Positions 11,017-20,298 of a stretch of DNA of 62,102 nt are shown here, in pieces. The notes beneath the pieces were generated by a model. The model searched no databases. It had not been told where the DNA came from and worked only from the letters and a program-made list of their open reading frames with translations. Location of the stretch: assembly GCF_011800755.1 (NCBI RefSeq), contig NZ_JAATJW010000010.1, positions 1-62,102 of the forward strand, written 5' to 3'. Both the position numbers and the translations under genes were made by a program. This stretch comes from Listeria valentina. Its GTDB lineage: Bacteria; Bacillota; Bacilli; Lactobacillales; Listeriaceae. The first letter of the stretch is position 1, and every line of letters begins with the position of its first letter.

Positions 11017-12582
11017 ATGAATTTTATCAAGCGTGCTTATTGGAGTTTAAAAGTAAGAATAGGTCGGTCTATTTTACTTTTTATCATTTTTACGATTGTT
11101 TCCGTTTTAGTTTTATCTGGCTTTACAATTCAATCAGCTGCGAATAAAGCAAGTGAATTAGCAAGAAAAGAACTTGGGGGAACGGTAACCCTTAGCTACA
11201 ATAGAGAAAAACAGATGGAGCAAGCAGAACAAAATTCAGAAAACTCATCTTCTAATTCTAGTGAAAGAAAAGCTCCTTCGTTTAACACAACTCCTGTAAA
11301 GACTTCAGCGGCTGAAAGTTTGGCAAAATTAAATCATGTTACTAGTTACAATCTTTATTCAAGCACTCAGGCGCTTGCGGAGGATTTTGATCCAGTAAAA
11401 TCAGAGGGTGACAGTTCGCAAGAGGAAAGTAGTGATTCGACAAATAATACGAGTGAAGAAGATAAGCTAGGAGGCGGAAATTCAACTGAAAATCGTCCAC
11501 AGATGATTCAAGCAGATTTAAGCGTAAATGGCGTACTGGACTCGGCTAGTTCTACAGATTTTAGTGAAGAATCTGCAAAATTAACAAGTGGGCGAGCGTT
11601 AACTGAAGCCGATAAAAATAAAAAAGTTGTTCTTGTTGAAAAGACCCTTGCAAGCCAAAATGAGTGGAAAATTGGTGATTCTATTAAAATTAAGTCTAGT
11701 GATGAAGAAACTTCTGTTACTTTGAAAATCGTTGGCATTTATAAAACAAGTGACTCTTCAAGTAGTAATAACGGAATGGCAAATAATTTTTCATTTTTAA
11801 ATCCCTACAATAAAATCTACGTACCTTATACCATAGCTAATACGCTTAAGGGTTCCAAGTATGAAGGAACAGTCGACTCTGCTGTTTATACGATGGATGA
11901 TGCGGCTAATATTAATGCCTTTCAAAAAGAAGCAAAGAAGATGAATACGATTGATTGGGACGAGTTTAAGCTTGATGCAAACGACAGTTTATATAAACAG
12001 ATGATTGGACCCATTGAAAACGTTGCATCTTTTTCAAAAAATGTCGTTTATATCGTTTCTATTGCAGGTGTTTTGATGTTGGCGCTACTCGTGATGATGC
12101 AAATTCGTGAACGAAAATATGAAATGGGTGTGTTGCTTTCTATTGGTGAAAAGAAAACAAAATTGTTAGGGCAATTTTTTGTAGAGATTTTTATTGTAGC
12201 ATTGATATCGTTTATTGTGGCAGGTCTTGCTAGTCCATTTGTGGCACAAATAGCGGGAAATCAATTACTTAATCAAGAGAATAGTCAAATAGCGGAAATG
12301 AGCTCAACATCGGAGAATTCAACTGGACAAAGTGGCCAAGATCATCGTGGGAATGGACCTAGTGGAGATAGCGGAGGAGGCCCATTTGGAAGCGTCTCTA
12401 GCAGTTTCGAAAACTTAACGAAAAATCAAGAGGAAATCAAGAAATTGGATATACAGGTGACTCCGGCTGAAATTGGTAAGATGGCAGGAATTGGATTTTT
12501 AATTGCTTTTATCTCTGTTGTCATTCCAGGTACTAGCATTTTACGTATGAATCCCAAAACGATATTGACTAAACAGGAGTAG
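11017..12582 (+). CDS. MacB/FtsX-like ABC transporter permease
   Basis: Protein of 521 aa: TM1 about 15-40, a large extracytoplasmic domain (about 40-335) and three C-terminal TM helices, the layout of MacB-type permeases that work as dimers. Two low-complexity Ser/Asn/Asp/Gly stretches stand out: residues about 68-90 and 120-160, and the TM2-TM3 segment with SGQSGQDHRGNG and GDSGGG. It starts at ATG 11017 with GGAGG upstream and overlaps the ATPase gene. It is probably an exporter or mechanotransmitter for envelope stress. The substrate is unknown. Confidence 0.82.
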   Translation: MNFIKRAYWSLKVRIGRSILLFIIFTIVSVLVLSGFTIQSAANKASELARKELGGTVTLSYNREKQMEQAEQNSENSSSNSSERKAPSFNTTPVKTSAAESLAKLNHVTSYNLYSSTQALAEDFDPVKSEGDSSQEESSDSTNNTSEEDKLGGGNSTENRPQMIQADLSVNGVLDSASSTDFSEESAKLTSGRALTEADKNKKVVLVEKTLASQNEWKIGDSIKIKSSDEETSVTLKIVGIYKTSDSSSSNNGMANNFSFLNPYNKIYVPYTIANTLKGSKYEGTVDSAVYTMDDAANINAFQKEAKKMNTIDWDEFKLDANDSLYKQMIGPIENVASFSKNVVYIVSIAGVLMLALLVMMQIRERKYEMGVLLSIGEKKTKLLGQFFVEIFIVALISFIVAGLASPFVAQIAGNQLLNQENSQIAEMSSTSENSTGQSGQDHRGNGPSGDSGGGPFGSVSSSFENLTKNQEEIKKLDIQVTPAEIGKMAGIGFLIAFISVVIPGTSILRMNPKTILTKQE

Positions 12583-12584
12583 TG

Positions 12585-13286
12585 ATGAAGATGAAGAAAA
12601 TTTTAACCTTCGAAAAAATTAGTTATTGGTATAAAACTAAGAGAGAAGCAATTCTTGAGGATTTAGATTTTTCCTTCTATGAAGAAACTTTTTATACAGT
12701 AGTGGGAAGTTCTGGCTCTGGAAAAACGACTTTTTTGTCCCTTGCAGGTGGTCTCGATAAACCTAATGAAGGCGAAATTTTTTATGAAGGAAATTCACTT
12801 TCAGAGATTGGTCTTTCAACTTATCGTAATAAATTTGTTTCGATTGTTTTTCAGAGCTATAATTTGTTAACATATATGACGGCACTACAAAATGTGATAA
12901 CGGCTATGGAAATAACTAAAGTTTCTTATACAAATAAAAAAGAAGTTGCACTTGAACTTCTTGAAAAAGTTGGGATTGATGAAGTTCAAGCAAAGCAAAA
13001 AGTACTGACTTTAAGCGGTGGACAGCAACAACGCGTCGCGATTGCACGGGCTCTTAGCACAGAGACAAATTTAATTGTTGCAGATGAGCCAACTGGGAAT
13101 CTAGACGAGCGGACTAGTAAGGAAATTGTGAAACTGTTTCAAGATCTCGCACATGTAGAAGGGAAAACCGTGATCATGGTAACGCATGATCCGGAGATCG
13201 CCAAGGTTTCCGATGTGAAATTAACACTTCGAAATGGACAATTTCAAACAGTAGGAATGAAAGATTCTGCTATAATTAACGGTTGA
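12585..13286 (+). CDS. ABC transporter ATPase (MacB/LolD type)
   Basis: ATPase of 233 aa with Walker [11 protein letters not shown]-loop VFQSYNLL, signature LSGGQQQR, Walker [13 protein letters not shown] and H-loop VTHD. It is the partner of the permease just upstream. Start choice: GTG 12582 overlaps the permease stop, ATG 12585 is 5 bp after AGGAG, and ATG 12591 is 11 bp after. I use 12585. The -35 of the alaS promoter overlaps its last codons. Confidence 0.9.
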   Translation: MKMKKILTFEKISYWYKTKREAILEDLDFSFYEETFYTVVGSSGSGKTTFLSLAGGLDKPNEGEIFYEGNSLSEIGLSTYRNKFVSIVFQSYNLLTYMTALQNVITAMEITKVSYTNKKEVALELLEKVGIDEVQAKQKVLTLSGGQQQRVAIARALSTETNLIVADEPTGNLDERTSKEIVKLFQDLAHVEGKTVIMVTHDPEIAKVSDVKLTLRNGQFQTVGMKDSAIING

Positions 13287-13311
13287 CAACAAGCATAAGC
13301 TTCTCTATAAT
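13283..13311 (+). promoter_or_regulatory. Consensus promoter of the alaS leader
   Basis: Perfect TTGACA (13283-13288), 17-bp spacer and TATAAT (13306-13311). The -35 overlaps the stop codon of the preceding ABC gene. Confidence 0.9.
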
Positions 13312-13317
13312 TTTAGA

Positions 13318-13556
13318 TATAGAAATATGGTTATTTTTGTAAGAATATGATTTTAGTAATTGAACCTTAGAAGAGAACTTTTCCACGGCTGAAAGAAAAG
13401 TAGGGAAGAACTAAAATTGCTCTCTTACGCAAAAAAAACGTAAGTCTTGCGTTAAAGACATGAAGAGGTAATGATACAAGTCTTGTGTCGTTGCAAACAG
13501 GGTGGTACCGCGAAAATTTCGTCCCTGATGCAACGATTGCAAGGCTTTTTTTATTT
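13318..13556 (+). promoter_or_regulatory. T-box riboswitch of alaS
   Basis: Leader RNA that reads uncharged tRNA-Ala. Stem I spans roughly 13364-13430, and the likely specifier codon is GCT (Ala) at 13419-13421 beside the closing stem AAGAGA / TCTCTT. The highly conserved T-box core AGGGTGGTACCGCG lies at 13499-13512. The terminator pairs GTCGTTGCAAACAGGG with CCCTGATGCAAC, with a T run at 13546-13553. Uncharged tRNA should favour the antiterminator and switch alaS on. Confidence 0.92.
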
Positions 13557-13575
13557 GTTAAGGGAGGAAATTGAA

Positions 13576-16212
13576 ATGAAAACATTATCAAGCAGTGAAG
13601 TTAGACAGATGTTTCTTGACTATTTTAAACAACACGGACATACCGTTGAACCAAGTGCATCGCTTGTTCCAGTGAACGATCCCACACTTTTATGGATCAA
13701 TAGTGGGGTTGCAACGATGAAAAAATATTTTGACGGCTCTGTGATTCCTGATAATCCACGTCTTGTTAACGCTCAAAAATCTATTCGTACTAACGATATT
13801 GAAAATGTCGGCAAAACCGCCAGACACCATACTTTTTTTGAAATGTTGGGGAATTTTTCAATTGGGGATTATTTTAAGGAAGGCGCCATTACATTTGCTT
13901 GGGAATTTCTAACGAGCCCTGAGTGGATCGGCTTTGACCCTGATAAGTTGTACGTGACAGTTTATCCAAAAGATACGGAAGCGAAAAAGATTTGGAAAGA
14001 AAAAATTGGCTTGGCTGATGATCGAATCGTTGAAATTGAAGATAACTTTTGGGATATTGGCGGCGGACCTTGTGGGCCAGATAGCGAAATTTTTTATGAT
14101 CGCGGGGAAGCATTTGGAAACGACCCGAATGACCCTGAACTTTACCCAGGTGGCGAAAACGAACGCTACCTAGAAATTTGGAATTTGGTTTTCTCACAAT
14201 TTAATCACAATCCAGATGGCTCCTATACGGAACTACCCAAACAAAATATTGATACGGGGATGGGACTGGAGCGTATGGTTTCGATCATTCAAAATGCTCC
14301 GACAAATTTCGAAACAGACCTTTTCATGCCAATTATCCGTGAAGTTGAAACGATTTCTGGTGAGAAATACGGAGTCGTTCCAGAAAAAGATGTTGCTTTT
14401 AAAGTGATTGCAGATCATATCAGAACAGTGGCTTTTGCAATTGGAGATGGTGCACTCCCATCGAATGAAGGAAGAGGCTATGTGCTACGTCGTTTGCTTC
14501 GTAGAGCTGTTCGTTATGCAAAAGTTCTTGGAATCAATGAGCCGTTCATGTACAAACTTGTACCCACGGTGGGAAGAATCATGAATTCCTTCTATAAAGA
14601 AGTGGAAAATCAACAAGACTTTATTGAAAAAGTGATTCGTACAGAAGAAGAACGCTTCCACGAAACGCTTAATGAAGGGCTTGCGATTCTTGAAGAATTG
14701 ATTGCAGATGCGAAAACAGGTAATCAAACGATTGAAGGGAAAGATATTTTCAAACTCTATGATACGTACGGATTCCCTGTAGAACTGACTGAGGAATATG
14801 CGCTCGATCATTCACTTCAAGTGGATCACGCAGGCTTTGAAAAGGAAATGGAAGCACAGCGCGATCGTGCAAGAAAAGCACGTGCAGATGTTCAGTCTAT
14901 GAAAGTCCAAGGGGAGCTTTTACAAAGTTTAACCGAAGAAAGTGTTTTTGTCGGGTATGAAACGACTGTTCATGCTTCTGAGATTCTTTATTTGATTCAA
15001 AATGATGAACTTGTAGAGGAAGCAAAAGCTGGAGAAGAAGTAGAAGCGATTTTCAAAGAAACACCATTTTATGCTGAAAGTGGTGGTCAAATAGCCGATC
15101 ACGGAACTGTTCAAAGCGAAACAGGACTCGCATTCGTTAAAGACGTGCAAAAAGCGCCTAACAAGCAAAATATTCACCGAATGGTAGTTGAAGAAGGTGT
15201 TTTGAAAACTCACGATCATGTGAAACTAACTGTGAATGCGGAAGGAAGACGGAAAACCGTTAAAAATCATACTGCTACACATTTACTTCATCGTGCACTA
15301 AAAGATGTGTTAGGCGAGCATGTGAATCAAGCCGGTTCACTTGTTGCACCGGATCGTCTGCGGTTCGACTTTTCTCATTTTGGTCAAATTACTGAAGAAG
15401 AACTGCAACAAATGGAAACGATTGTGAACGAAAAAATTTGGGAACAATTGAAGGTTTCGATTAATGAAATGCCAATTGATGAAGCAAAGGCGCTTGGTGC
15501 AATGGCTTTATTCGGTGAAAAATATGGAGATATCGTCCGCGTGGTTCAAATTGGAGACTATAGCATTGAACTTTGTGGTGGCGTACATGTGAAAAACACA
15601 GCTGAAATTGGGCAGTTTAAAATTCTTTCAGAAACAGGAATTGGGGCTGGAACACGCCGTATTGAGGCGGTAACTGGTGAAGCGGCTTATCATTTTGTAA
15701 CAGAGCAAGAACAACAACTAAAAGATGCCGCTTCGAAACTGAAAACGAATCCGAAAGAAGTTTTAACAAAAATTGAACAGCTACAACATGAACTCCGCGA
15801 GGTGCGCCGTGAAAACGAATCCCTACAATCGAAACTAGCAAATGCAGCAAGTGGAGCCATTTTTGAAAGCGGGGAAGATGTTGGCGGTATCAATGTGATC
15901 GCTAAACAAGTTGCAGCAAAAGATATGGCAGCTTTACGCCAATTTGTGGATAACTGGAAAGAAAAAAATATCGGTGGGGTTCTTGTTTTAGGAGCCGTTT
16001 CTTTTGAAAAAGTGAATTTAATCGCAGCTGTTTCAAAAGAAGCGATGGAAAGCGGACTTCATGCAGGAAACATCATCAAGCAAGTCGCGCAGCTTTGCGG
16101 CGGAAATGGCGGAGGAAAGCCTGATCTCGCACAAGCTGGCGGGAAAAATCCAGCAGAGTTAGAAAAAGCGCTTGCAGCCGTTCCAACTATTATTCAAGAG
16201 ATGCAAGGCTAA
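13576..16212 (+). CDS. alaS: Alanine-tRNA ligase
   Basis: Class II aminoacyl-tRNA synthetase of 878 aa, full length. The catalytic core starts [13 protein letters not shown] and has motif [25 protein letters not shown]. The editing-domain zinc-binding residues are in NHTATHLLH and [10 protein letters not shown] coiled coil (about 720-760) precedes the C-Ala domain, with the Gly-rich [10 protein letters not shown] near the end. ATG 13576 has GGGAGG upstream; in-frame codons before it belong to the T-box leader. Confidence 0.97.
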   Translation: MKTLSSSEVRQMFLDYFKQHGHTVEPSASLVPVNDPTLLWINSGVATMKKYFDGSVIPDNPRLVNAQKSIRTNDIENVGKTARHHTFFEMLGNFSIGDYFKEGAITFAWEFLTSPEWIGFDPDKLYVTVYPKDTEAKKIWKEKIGLADDRIVEIEDNFWDIGGGPCGPDSEIFYDRGEAFGNDPNDPELYPGGENERYLEIWNLVFSQFNHNPDGSYTELPKQNIDTGMGLERMVSIIQNAPTNFETDLFMPIIREVETISGEKYGVVPEKDVAFKVIADHIRTVAFAIGDGALPSNEGRGYVLRRLLRRAVRYAKVLGINEPFMYKLVPTVGRIMNSFYKEVENQQDFIEKVIRTEEERFHETLNEGLAILEELIADAKTGNQTIEGKDIFKLYDTYGFPVELTEEYALDHSLQVDHAGFEKEMEAQRDRARKARADVQSMKVQGELLQSLTEESVFVGYETTVHASEILYLIQNDELVEEAKAGEEVEAIFKETPFYAESGGQIADHGTVQSETGLAFVKDVQKAPNKQNIHRMVVEEGVLKTHDHVKLTVNAEGRRKTVKNHTATHLLHRALKDVLGEHVNQAGSLVAPDRLRFDFSHFGQITEEELQQMETIVNEKIWEQLKVSINEMPIDEAKALGAMALFGEKYGDIVRVVQIGDYSIELCGGVHVKNTAEIGQFKILSETGIGAGTRRIEAVTGEAAYHFVTEQEQQLKDAASKLKTNPKEVLTKIEQLQHELREVRRENESLQSKLANAASGAIFESGEDVGGINVIAKQVAAKDMAALRQFVDNWKEKNIGGVLVLGAVSFEKVNLIAAVSKEAMESGLHAGNIIKQVAQLCGGNGGGKPDLAQAGGKNPAELEKALAAVPTIIQEMQG

Positions 16213-16218
16213 TCTCGG

Positions 16219-16248
16219 AAAAAAGAGCGCGATATTGCGTTCTTTTTT
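16219..16248 (+). terminator. Terminator of alaS
   Basis: AAAAAAGAGCGC / GCGTTCTTTTTT separated by 6 bases, just after the alaS stop. Confidence 0.85.
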
Positions 16249-16287
16249 CTTGAAATATTAAAATTAGGTTAAGTGTGGCGTATTCCT

Positions 16288-16316
16288 TTGTCAATGTCGT
16301 AAGATTAGTGTAAAAT
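16288..16316 (+). promoter_or_regulatory. Promoter of reoM-ruvX-yrzB
   Basis: TTGTCA (16288-16293), 17-bp spacer and TAAAAT (16311-16316), 37 bp before the reoM start. Confidence 0.7.
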
Positions 16317-16353
16317 AGATGGGAAAGTGAAGGAATAGAGGTGTAGACACGTT

Positions 16354-16626
16354 ATGGGTACAAAAGATCAAACCATGTTCTATAATTTTGGCGACGATTC
16401 AATTGAAGAAGATGTCCGGAAAATTATGAAGCAAGTTTATCTTGCATTACAGGAAAAAGGCTATAATCCAGTTAATCAAATTGTTGGGTATCTTCTTTCT
16501 GGCGACCCGGCTTATATCCCAAGGCATCAAGATGCGCGTAATTTGATTCGCAAGCTAGAACGTGACGAAATCATCGAAGAGCTTGTTCGCGCTTATCTAA
16601 AAAACAATGAAATTGGTGACAAATGA
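16354..16626 (+). CDS. reoM: ReoM/IreB-family regulator (UPF0297, YrzL)
   Basis: Small soluble protein of 90 aa, nearly invariant across the family ([32 protein letters not shown]). In Listeria the homologue ReoM controls ClpCP-dependent degradation of MurA and is phosphorylated on Thr7 by the PASTA kinase PrkA. Thr7 is present here (MGTKDQT). The downstream ruvX start overlaps its stop (ATGA). The function is taken from the characterised Listeria family member. Confidence 0.92.
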   Translation: MGTKDQTMFYNFGDDSIEEDVRKIMKQVYLALQEKGYNPVNQIVGYLLSGDPAYIPRHQDARNLIRKLERDEIIEELVRAYLKNNEIGDK

Positions 16627-17042
16627 GGATTATGGGACTGGATGTGGGCTCGAAAACAGTCGGCGTTGCAATTAGTGATGCGTTCGGTTGGACGGCTCAA
16701 GGAATTGAAACCATTTCGATCGATGAAGCAGCTAAACAGTTTGGCTATAATCGAGTGAAAGAGCTTGTGGAAGAAAATGAAGTTAAAAAAATTGTCGTTG
16801 GACTTCCCAAAAACATGGATAATTCACTTGGACATCGTGCTGAAAGCTCAAAAAAATACGCTGAAGTTCTTGAAGCAAGAACGGGGATTCCGGTAGTTTT
16901 GTGGGATGAACGACTTACAACGCAAGCTGCTGAGCGGACTCTTCTTGAAGCGGATGTCAGTCGAAAAAAACGCAAGCTTGTGATCGATAAGCTTGCAGCA
17001 GTGATGATTTTACAATCCTTTTTGGATGCAAATAATAAATGA
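16623..17042 (+). CDS. ruvX: RuvX/YqgF-family pre-16S rRNA 5'-end nuclease
   Basis: RNase H-fold nuclease of 139 aa. The N-terminal strand [17 protein letters not shown] carries the first catalytic Asp, and the late motifs [10 protein letters not shown] and VDISR-like [10 protein letters not shown] follow. The family matures the 5' end of 16S rRNA; an older name suggested a Holliday-junction resolvase. It overlaps reoM by 4 bp and is followed 11 bp later by yrzB, an order widely kept in Firmicutes. Confidence 0.92.
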   Translation: MRIMGLDVGSKTVGVAISDAFGWTAQGIETISIDEAAKQFGYNRVKELVEENEVKKIVVGLPKNMDNSLGHRAESSKKYAEVLEARTGIPVVLWDERLTTQAAERTLLEADVSRKKRKLVIDKLAAVMILQSFLDANNK

Positions 17043-17053
17043 GGTGAAAAGTA

Positions 17054-17377
17054 ATGGGAGAAAACCATAATCACGAGCACAATCATGAACATAACCATGG
17101 AGAAGAAGAAAATATCATTTGGATTACAAACGAAGAAGGCGTAGAAGAGAAATACGAAATTTTGTTTGACTTTGATTCAGATGATTTTGGAAAATCTTAT
17201 GTGCTTTATTTCCCTGCAGGGGCTTCTGAGGATGAAGAAATCGAAATTTTGGCATCTTCCTACGAACAAAGTGAAAACGGGAAAGAAGGTAACTTAAAAC
17301 CTGTTGAAACGGACGAAGAGTGGGATATGATCGAAGAGCTTCTAGCTACTTTTTTAGCGGACGAAGACGAAGAATAA
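17054..17377 (+). CDS. yrzB: YrzB/UPF0473 protein with a His-rich N-terminus
   Basis: Acidic DUF1292 protein of 107 aa. Residues 4-16 are a run of Asn-His/Glu-His repeats ([12 protein letters not shown]) not needed for the family fold and suited to metal binding. The conserved core is [17 protein letters not shown]. The function is unknown. The gene closes the reoM operon and ends at a strong bidirectional terminator. Confidence 0.85.
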   Translation: MGENHNHEHNHEHNHGEEENIIWITNEEGVEEKYEILFDFDSDDFGKSYVLYFPAGASEDEEIEILASSYEQSENGKEGNLKPVETDEEWDMIEELLATFLADEDEE

Positions 17378-17380
17378 ATA

Positions 17381-17456
17381 AAAGAGACATGTAACTTCAA
17401 GAAAATGCGGCTTGATCTTTTCAAGCCGCGGCGGAAGTTTACATGTCTTTTTTTGT
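17381..17456. terminator. Bidirectional terminator between yrzB and dedA
   Basis: Outer stem AAAGAGACATGTAA / TTTACATGTCTTTTTTT. An inner perfect stem GCGGCTTGA (17407-17415) / TCAAGCCGC (17421-17429). It overlaps the last codons of dedA. Confidence 0.8.
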
Positions 17457-18077
17457 TTCCTTACGAGCTCGTTTGTTCCAAATCTTATAGGCGAGCCAAA
17501 TAACGAAAACGACGCAAAGCGCGAGAATTAGATAGCTAATAGGTCGTGTGTACTTCTCAACGACAGACCAGTTGGATCCAAGAGTGAATCCAAGCCAAGT
17601 CAAGAAAATATTCCAAGGAATACAGCCTAGGATCGTGTAAATGGTAAATTTAGTGATATTCATTTTGGCAATCCCAGCGGGTAAAGAAATAAAAGTCCGA
17701 ATAACTGGCAAGACGCGTCCGAAAAAGACTGCTGATGCACCGTAGCGATTAAACCAGTGTTCAGCTTGGTCGAGATGTTTTACATTCAAGAAAATATACT
17801 TTCCGAATCGAAGAACAAGGGCGCGACCACCTTTTTTACCGATATAATAAGCAATCCAAGATCCGACTAGATTCCCTAAAATACCTGCAAAGACAACTAA
17901 CCAAAAATTTAGTTTTCCAGCTTCTGCCATAAAGCCACCAAAAAGCATGATTACTTCACTCGGAAGCGGAATACAGACACTTTCGATTAGCATTGCAAGA
18001 AAAATGCCAAAATGACCAAGAGTATCAATCAAAAACATGACAAAATCTTGCAGGCTTTGGATTAACGTGTGTAACAT
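17439..18077 (-). CDS. DedA-family membrane protein
   Basis: Protein of 212 aa with four to five hydrophobic segments and DedA/SNARE-associated signatures: ESVCIPLPSEVIM, the GRVLPVIRTFISLPAG motif with its key Arg, and the glycine-rich NLVGSWIAYYIGKKGGR. DedA proteins are thought to move lipids such as undecaprenyl phosphate or phosphatidylethanolamine. Which substrate this one handles cannot be seen. The start has AAGGAGTC upstream. It is a single-gene unit between a terminator and a divergent small gene. Confidence 0.88.
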   Translation of the reverse strand: MLHTLIQSLQDFVMFLIDTLGHFGIFLAMLIESVCIPLPSEVIMLFGGFMAEAGKLNFWLVVFAGILGNLVGSWIAYYIGKKGGRALVLRFGKYIFLNVKHLDQAEHWFNRYGASAVFFGRVLPVIRTFISLPAGIAKMNITKFTIYTILGCIPWNIFLTWLGFTLGSNWSVVEKYTRPISYLILALCVVFVIWLAYKIWNKRARKETKKDM

Positions 18078-18222
18078 GACAAGACTCCTTTAATACGTTC
18101 AGTTGTTAACTTTTTTATTATAGCACAAATGAATAAAAAACGATTAAATCTTTTTGAAGTGACGAATTTAAGAAACTTTGTTAGTATAAATATATTCGAA
18201 ATTCGAAGAAAGAAGGCTAAAA

Positions 18223-18423
18223 ATGGAAAAATTTGTTGTAACTGTACATATGGTAAGTGGACGTGCTTATGCTAAGACTGTTGAAAGTGATTCACAAAAA
18301 CGAGCAATCACAGATGCACTCGTACCAACAGGAGAAGGGACCTTCTTGATTGATGATGATAAAGGACGTTCTGTTCGTCTTTATAAACGAAACATTGAAT
18401 CTGTTGAATCTATTGAAGCTTAA
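18223..18423 (+). CDS. Small conserved-looking protein of unknown function
   Basis: Protein of 66 aa, soluble and of mixed charge (MEKFVVTVHMVSGRAYAKTV ... RSVRLYKRNIESVESIEA), with predicted alternating beta strands. The ATG is preceded by GAAGG at good spacing. Reading frame, codon use and RBS support a real gene, followed by a hairpin at 18439. It has no domain I recognise. It sits between divergent dedA and mltG. Confidence 0.7.
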   Translation: MEKFVVTVHMVSGRAYAKTVESDSQKRAITDALVPTGEGTFLIDDDKGRSVRLYKRNIESVESIEA

Positions 18424-18438
18424 TTCAATCACGCGATC

Positions 18439-18473
18439 AAATTTCTGGAAGAGAGAAACTCTTTCAGAAATTT
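18439..18473 (+). terminator. Hairpin after the 66-aa gene
   Basis: AAATTTCTG (18439-18447) / CAGAAATTT (18465-18473) with inner AAGAG / CTCTT. It ends in only four T, so termination may be partial and let transcription reach mltG. Confidence 0.6.
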
Positions 18474-18494
18474 TCGTGTCTAGTAAAAAAGAGA

Positions 18495-18523
18495 TAGTCA
18501 CACGAGGAAAAAATCGTTATAAT
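18495..18523 (+). promoter_or_regulatory. Possible promoter of mltG-trmR-udk
   Basis: TAGTCA (18495-18500), 17-bp spacer and TATAAT (18518-18523), 36 bp before the mltG start. Confidence 0.5.
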
Positions 18524-18558
18524 AAATTGAACAAAGATTAAGAAATGAGGGATTACGC

Positions 18559-19626
18559 TTGGCAAGCTCAAAAGGCAAAAAAATTACGATCATTATCTCG
18601 CTCATCGTACTCATTCTTGTTATCATCACGATTGCAGGCTATTTTTATGTAAAAAAACAATTGGATGCCAAAGATTCGGATAGCAAAGAAAAAATAGTAG
18701 TAGAAATTCCTTCTGGTGCAAATGCCAAAAAAATTGGGAACATTTTAGAAGATGAAAAAGTCATTAATAGCGCCACTTTATTTTCCTATTATGTGAAATA
18801 TACCAATGAAATGAACTTAAAAGCCGGTAGGTATGAACTTAGTCCTTCAATGGACACTGAAAAAATTGTAAAGGTCTTAAAATCCGGGAAAACAGCCGTG
18901 CCAGATCGTTTAATCATTCCAGAAGGGTATTCACTTGATCAAATTGCAGAACGCATTGTTTTGTACGTGCCAACCATTAAGAAAAAAGATGTGCTCAAGA
19001 AAATGGACGATCAAGCTTTTGTCAAAAAAATGATTGAGAAGTATCCTGATACAGTAACAAAAGATGTATTAAACGCTTCTATCAAGCACCCGCTTGAAGG
19101 CTATTTTTACCCAGCAACTTATGAATTTAAAGAAGCAAAACCTCAAATTGACGCTATTCTTGAAGAAATGGTGAAAGCAACACAATTAAATCTTGCACCT
19201 TACCGCGAGGAACTCAAAAAACAAAAGAAAAGTGTTCATGAACTACTAACAATGTCTTCTATTATTGAAAAAGAAGCTACAGAAAATGTCGACCGGAAAA
19301 CGATTGCAAGTGTATTTTATAATCGACTTAATAAAAACATGCGCTTACAGACTGACCCGACCGTTCTCTATGCCCTTGGAAAACATAAATCACGTACGCT
19401 TTATAAAGATTTGAAAGTAGAATCTCCGTATAATACGTACTTAAACAACGGGCTTCCGCCTGGACCAATTTCAAATAGTGGAAAATCTTCTATTGAAGCT
19501 GCACTTTACCCTGCAAAAACCGACTATTTGTATTTCCTTGCTAACACGAAAACAGGGAAAGTATATTTTTCCAAAACATTAGAAGAACATAATAAATTAA
19601 AAGCAGAACACATTAATGGAAATTAA
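18559..19626 (+). CDS. mltG: Endolytic murein transglycosylase MltG (YceG)
   Basis: Protein of 355 aa with a single N-terminal TM helix (about 9-31) and an extracytoplasmic LysM-like subdomain (VVEIPSGANAKKIGNIL) followed by the YceG domain. The catalytic Glu lies in SSIIEKEA (about residue 237), and the typical QTDPTVLYALG and SPYNTY..NGLPPGPI motifs are present. It cleaves nascent glycan strands and probably sets their length with the peptidoglycan polymerases. The start is TTG 18559 with GAGGGA upstream. It precedes trmR-udk on the same strand. Confidence 0.93.
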   Translation: MASSKGKKITIIISLIVLILVIITIAGYFYVKKQLDAKDSDSKEKIVVEIPSGANAKKIGNILEDEKVINSATLFSYYVKYTNEMNLKAGRYELSPSMDTEKIVKVLKSGKTAVPDRLIIPEGYSLDQIAERIVLYVPTIKKKDVLKKMDDQAFVKKMIEKYPDTVTKDVLNASIKHPLEGYFYPATYEFKEAKPQIDAILEEMVKATQLNLAPYREELKKQKKSVHELLTMSSIIEKEATENVDRKTIASVFYNRLNKNMRLQTDPTVLYALGKHKSRTLYKDLKVESPYNTYLNNGLPPGPISNSGKSSIEAALYPAKTDYLYFLANTKTGKVYFSKTLEEHNKLKAEHINGN

Positions 19627-19659
19627 TTTTTTAACAGAATGGAAGGGATTTTTAAACTG

Positions 19660-20298
19660 ATGGATGCGCTCATTCATGATTATTTATTGGACCAAATTCC
19701 TGTAAGCACACCTTTTTTTCTTGAAATAGAGGCGTATGCAAAGCGAGAAGCGGTTCCGATTATGGAAAAAGATTCACTACACGCCATGCTGCAAATCATG
19801 GCGATCCAGCGTCCTAAACGAATTTTAGAGCTTGGGACAGCAATTGGCTATTCGGCGCTCAGAATGCAAGAAACTTTGCCAGAGTCTGAAATTATTACAA
19901 TCGAACGTGATGAAGAACGTTTTTCGATCGCGCAAGAAAATGTGAAGAAGTTTGGGGTTAACCAAGTGGAACTTGTGCTTGGCGATGCACTTTTAGATTT
20001 TGAAAAGCTTGTGAGCAAAGGACCATTTGATGCGATTTTTATTGACGCGGCCAAAGCTCAATATGAAAAGTTTTTTGATTTATACAGCCCGCATTTAACA
20101 GCTCACGGTGTGATTTATAGCGACAATGTTCTCTTTAAAGGACTTGCGCTGGATGAGCTTCCTGAGGTACAAAAAAAGGCAAGAATCGCGAAGAAAATAC
20201 GTAAATTTAATGGCTTTTTGATGGATCAACCCGAGTTTGTAACGAGCATTATTCCGCTTGGTGATGGACTCGCGGTCACGAGAAGGAGAGACGGATGA
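19660..20298 (+). CDS. trmR: tRNA 5-hydroxyuridine methyltransferase TrmR (YrrM)
   Basis: SAM-dependent O-methyltransferase of the COMT-like family, 212 aa. Motif I is [16 protein letters not shown], acidic loop II is TIERDEERF, and the metal-site region is [16 protein letters not shown]. In Bacillus YrrM makes 5-methoxyuridine at the tRNA wobble base. An in-frame ATG at 19639 lacks an SD. ATG 19660 follows GGAAGGGA, so it is chosen. Its stop overlaps the udk start. The yrrNO (TrhP) genes that follow it in Bacillus are absent here. Confidence 0.85.
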   Translation: MDALIHDYLLDQIPVSTPFFLEIEAYAKREAVPIMEKDSLHAMLQIMAIQRPKRILELGTAIGYSALRMQETLPESEIITIERDEERFSIAQENVKKFGVNQVELVLGDALLDFEKLVSKGPFDAIFIDAAKAQYEKFFDLYSPHLTAHGVIYSDNVLFKGLALDELPEVQKKARIAKKIRKFNGFLMDQPEFVTSIIPLGDGLAVTRRRDG

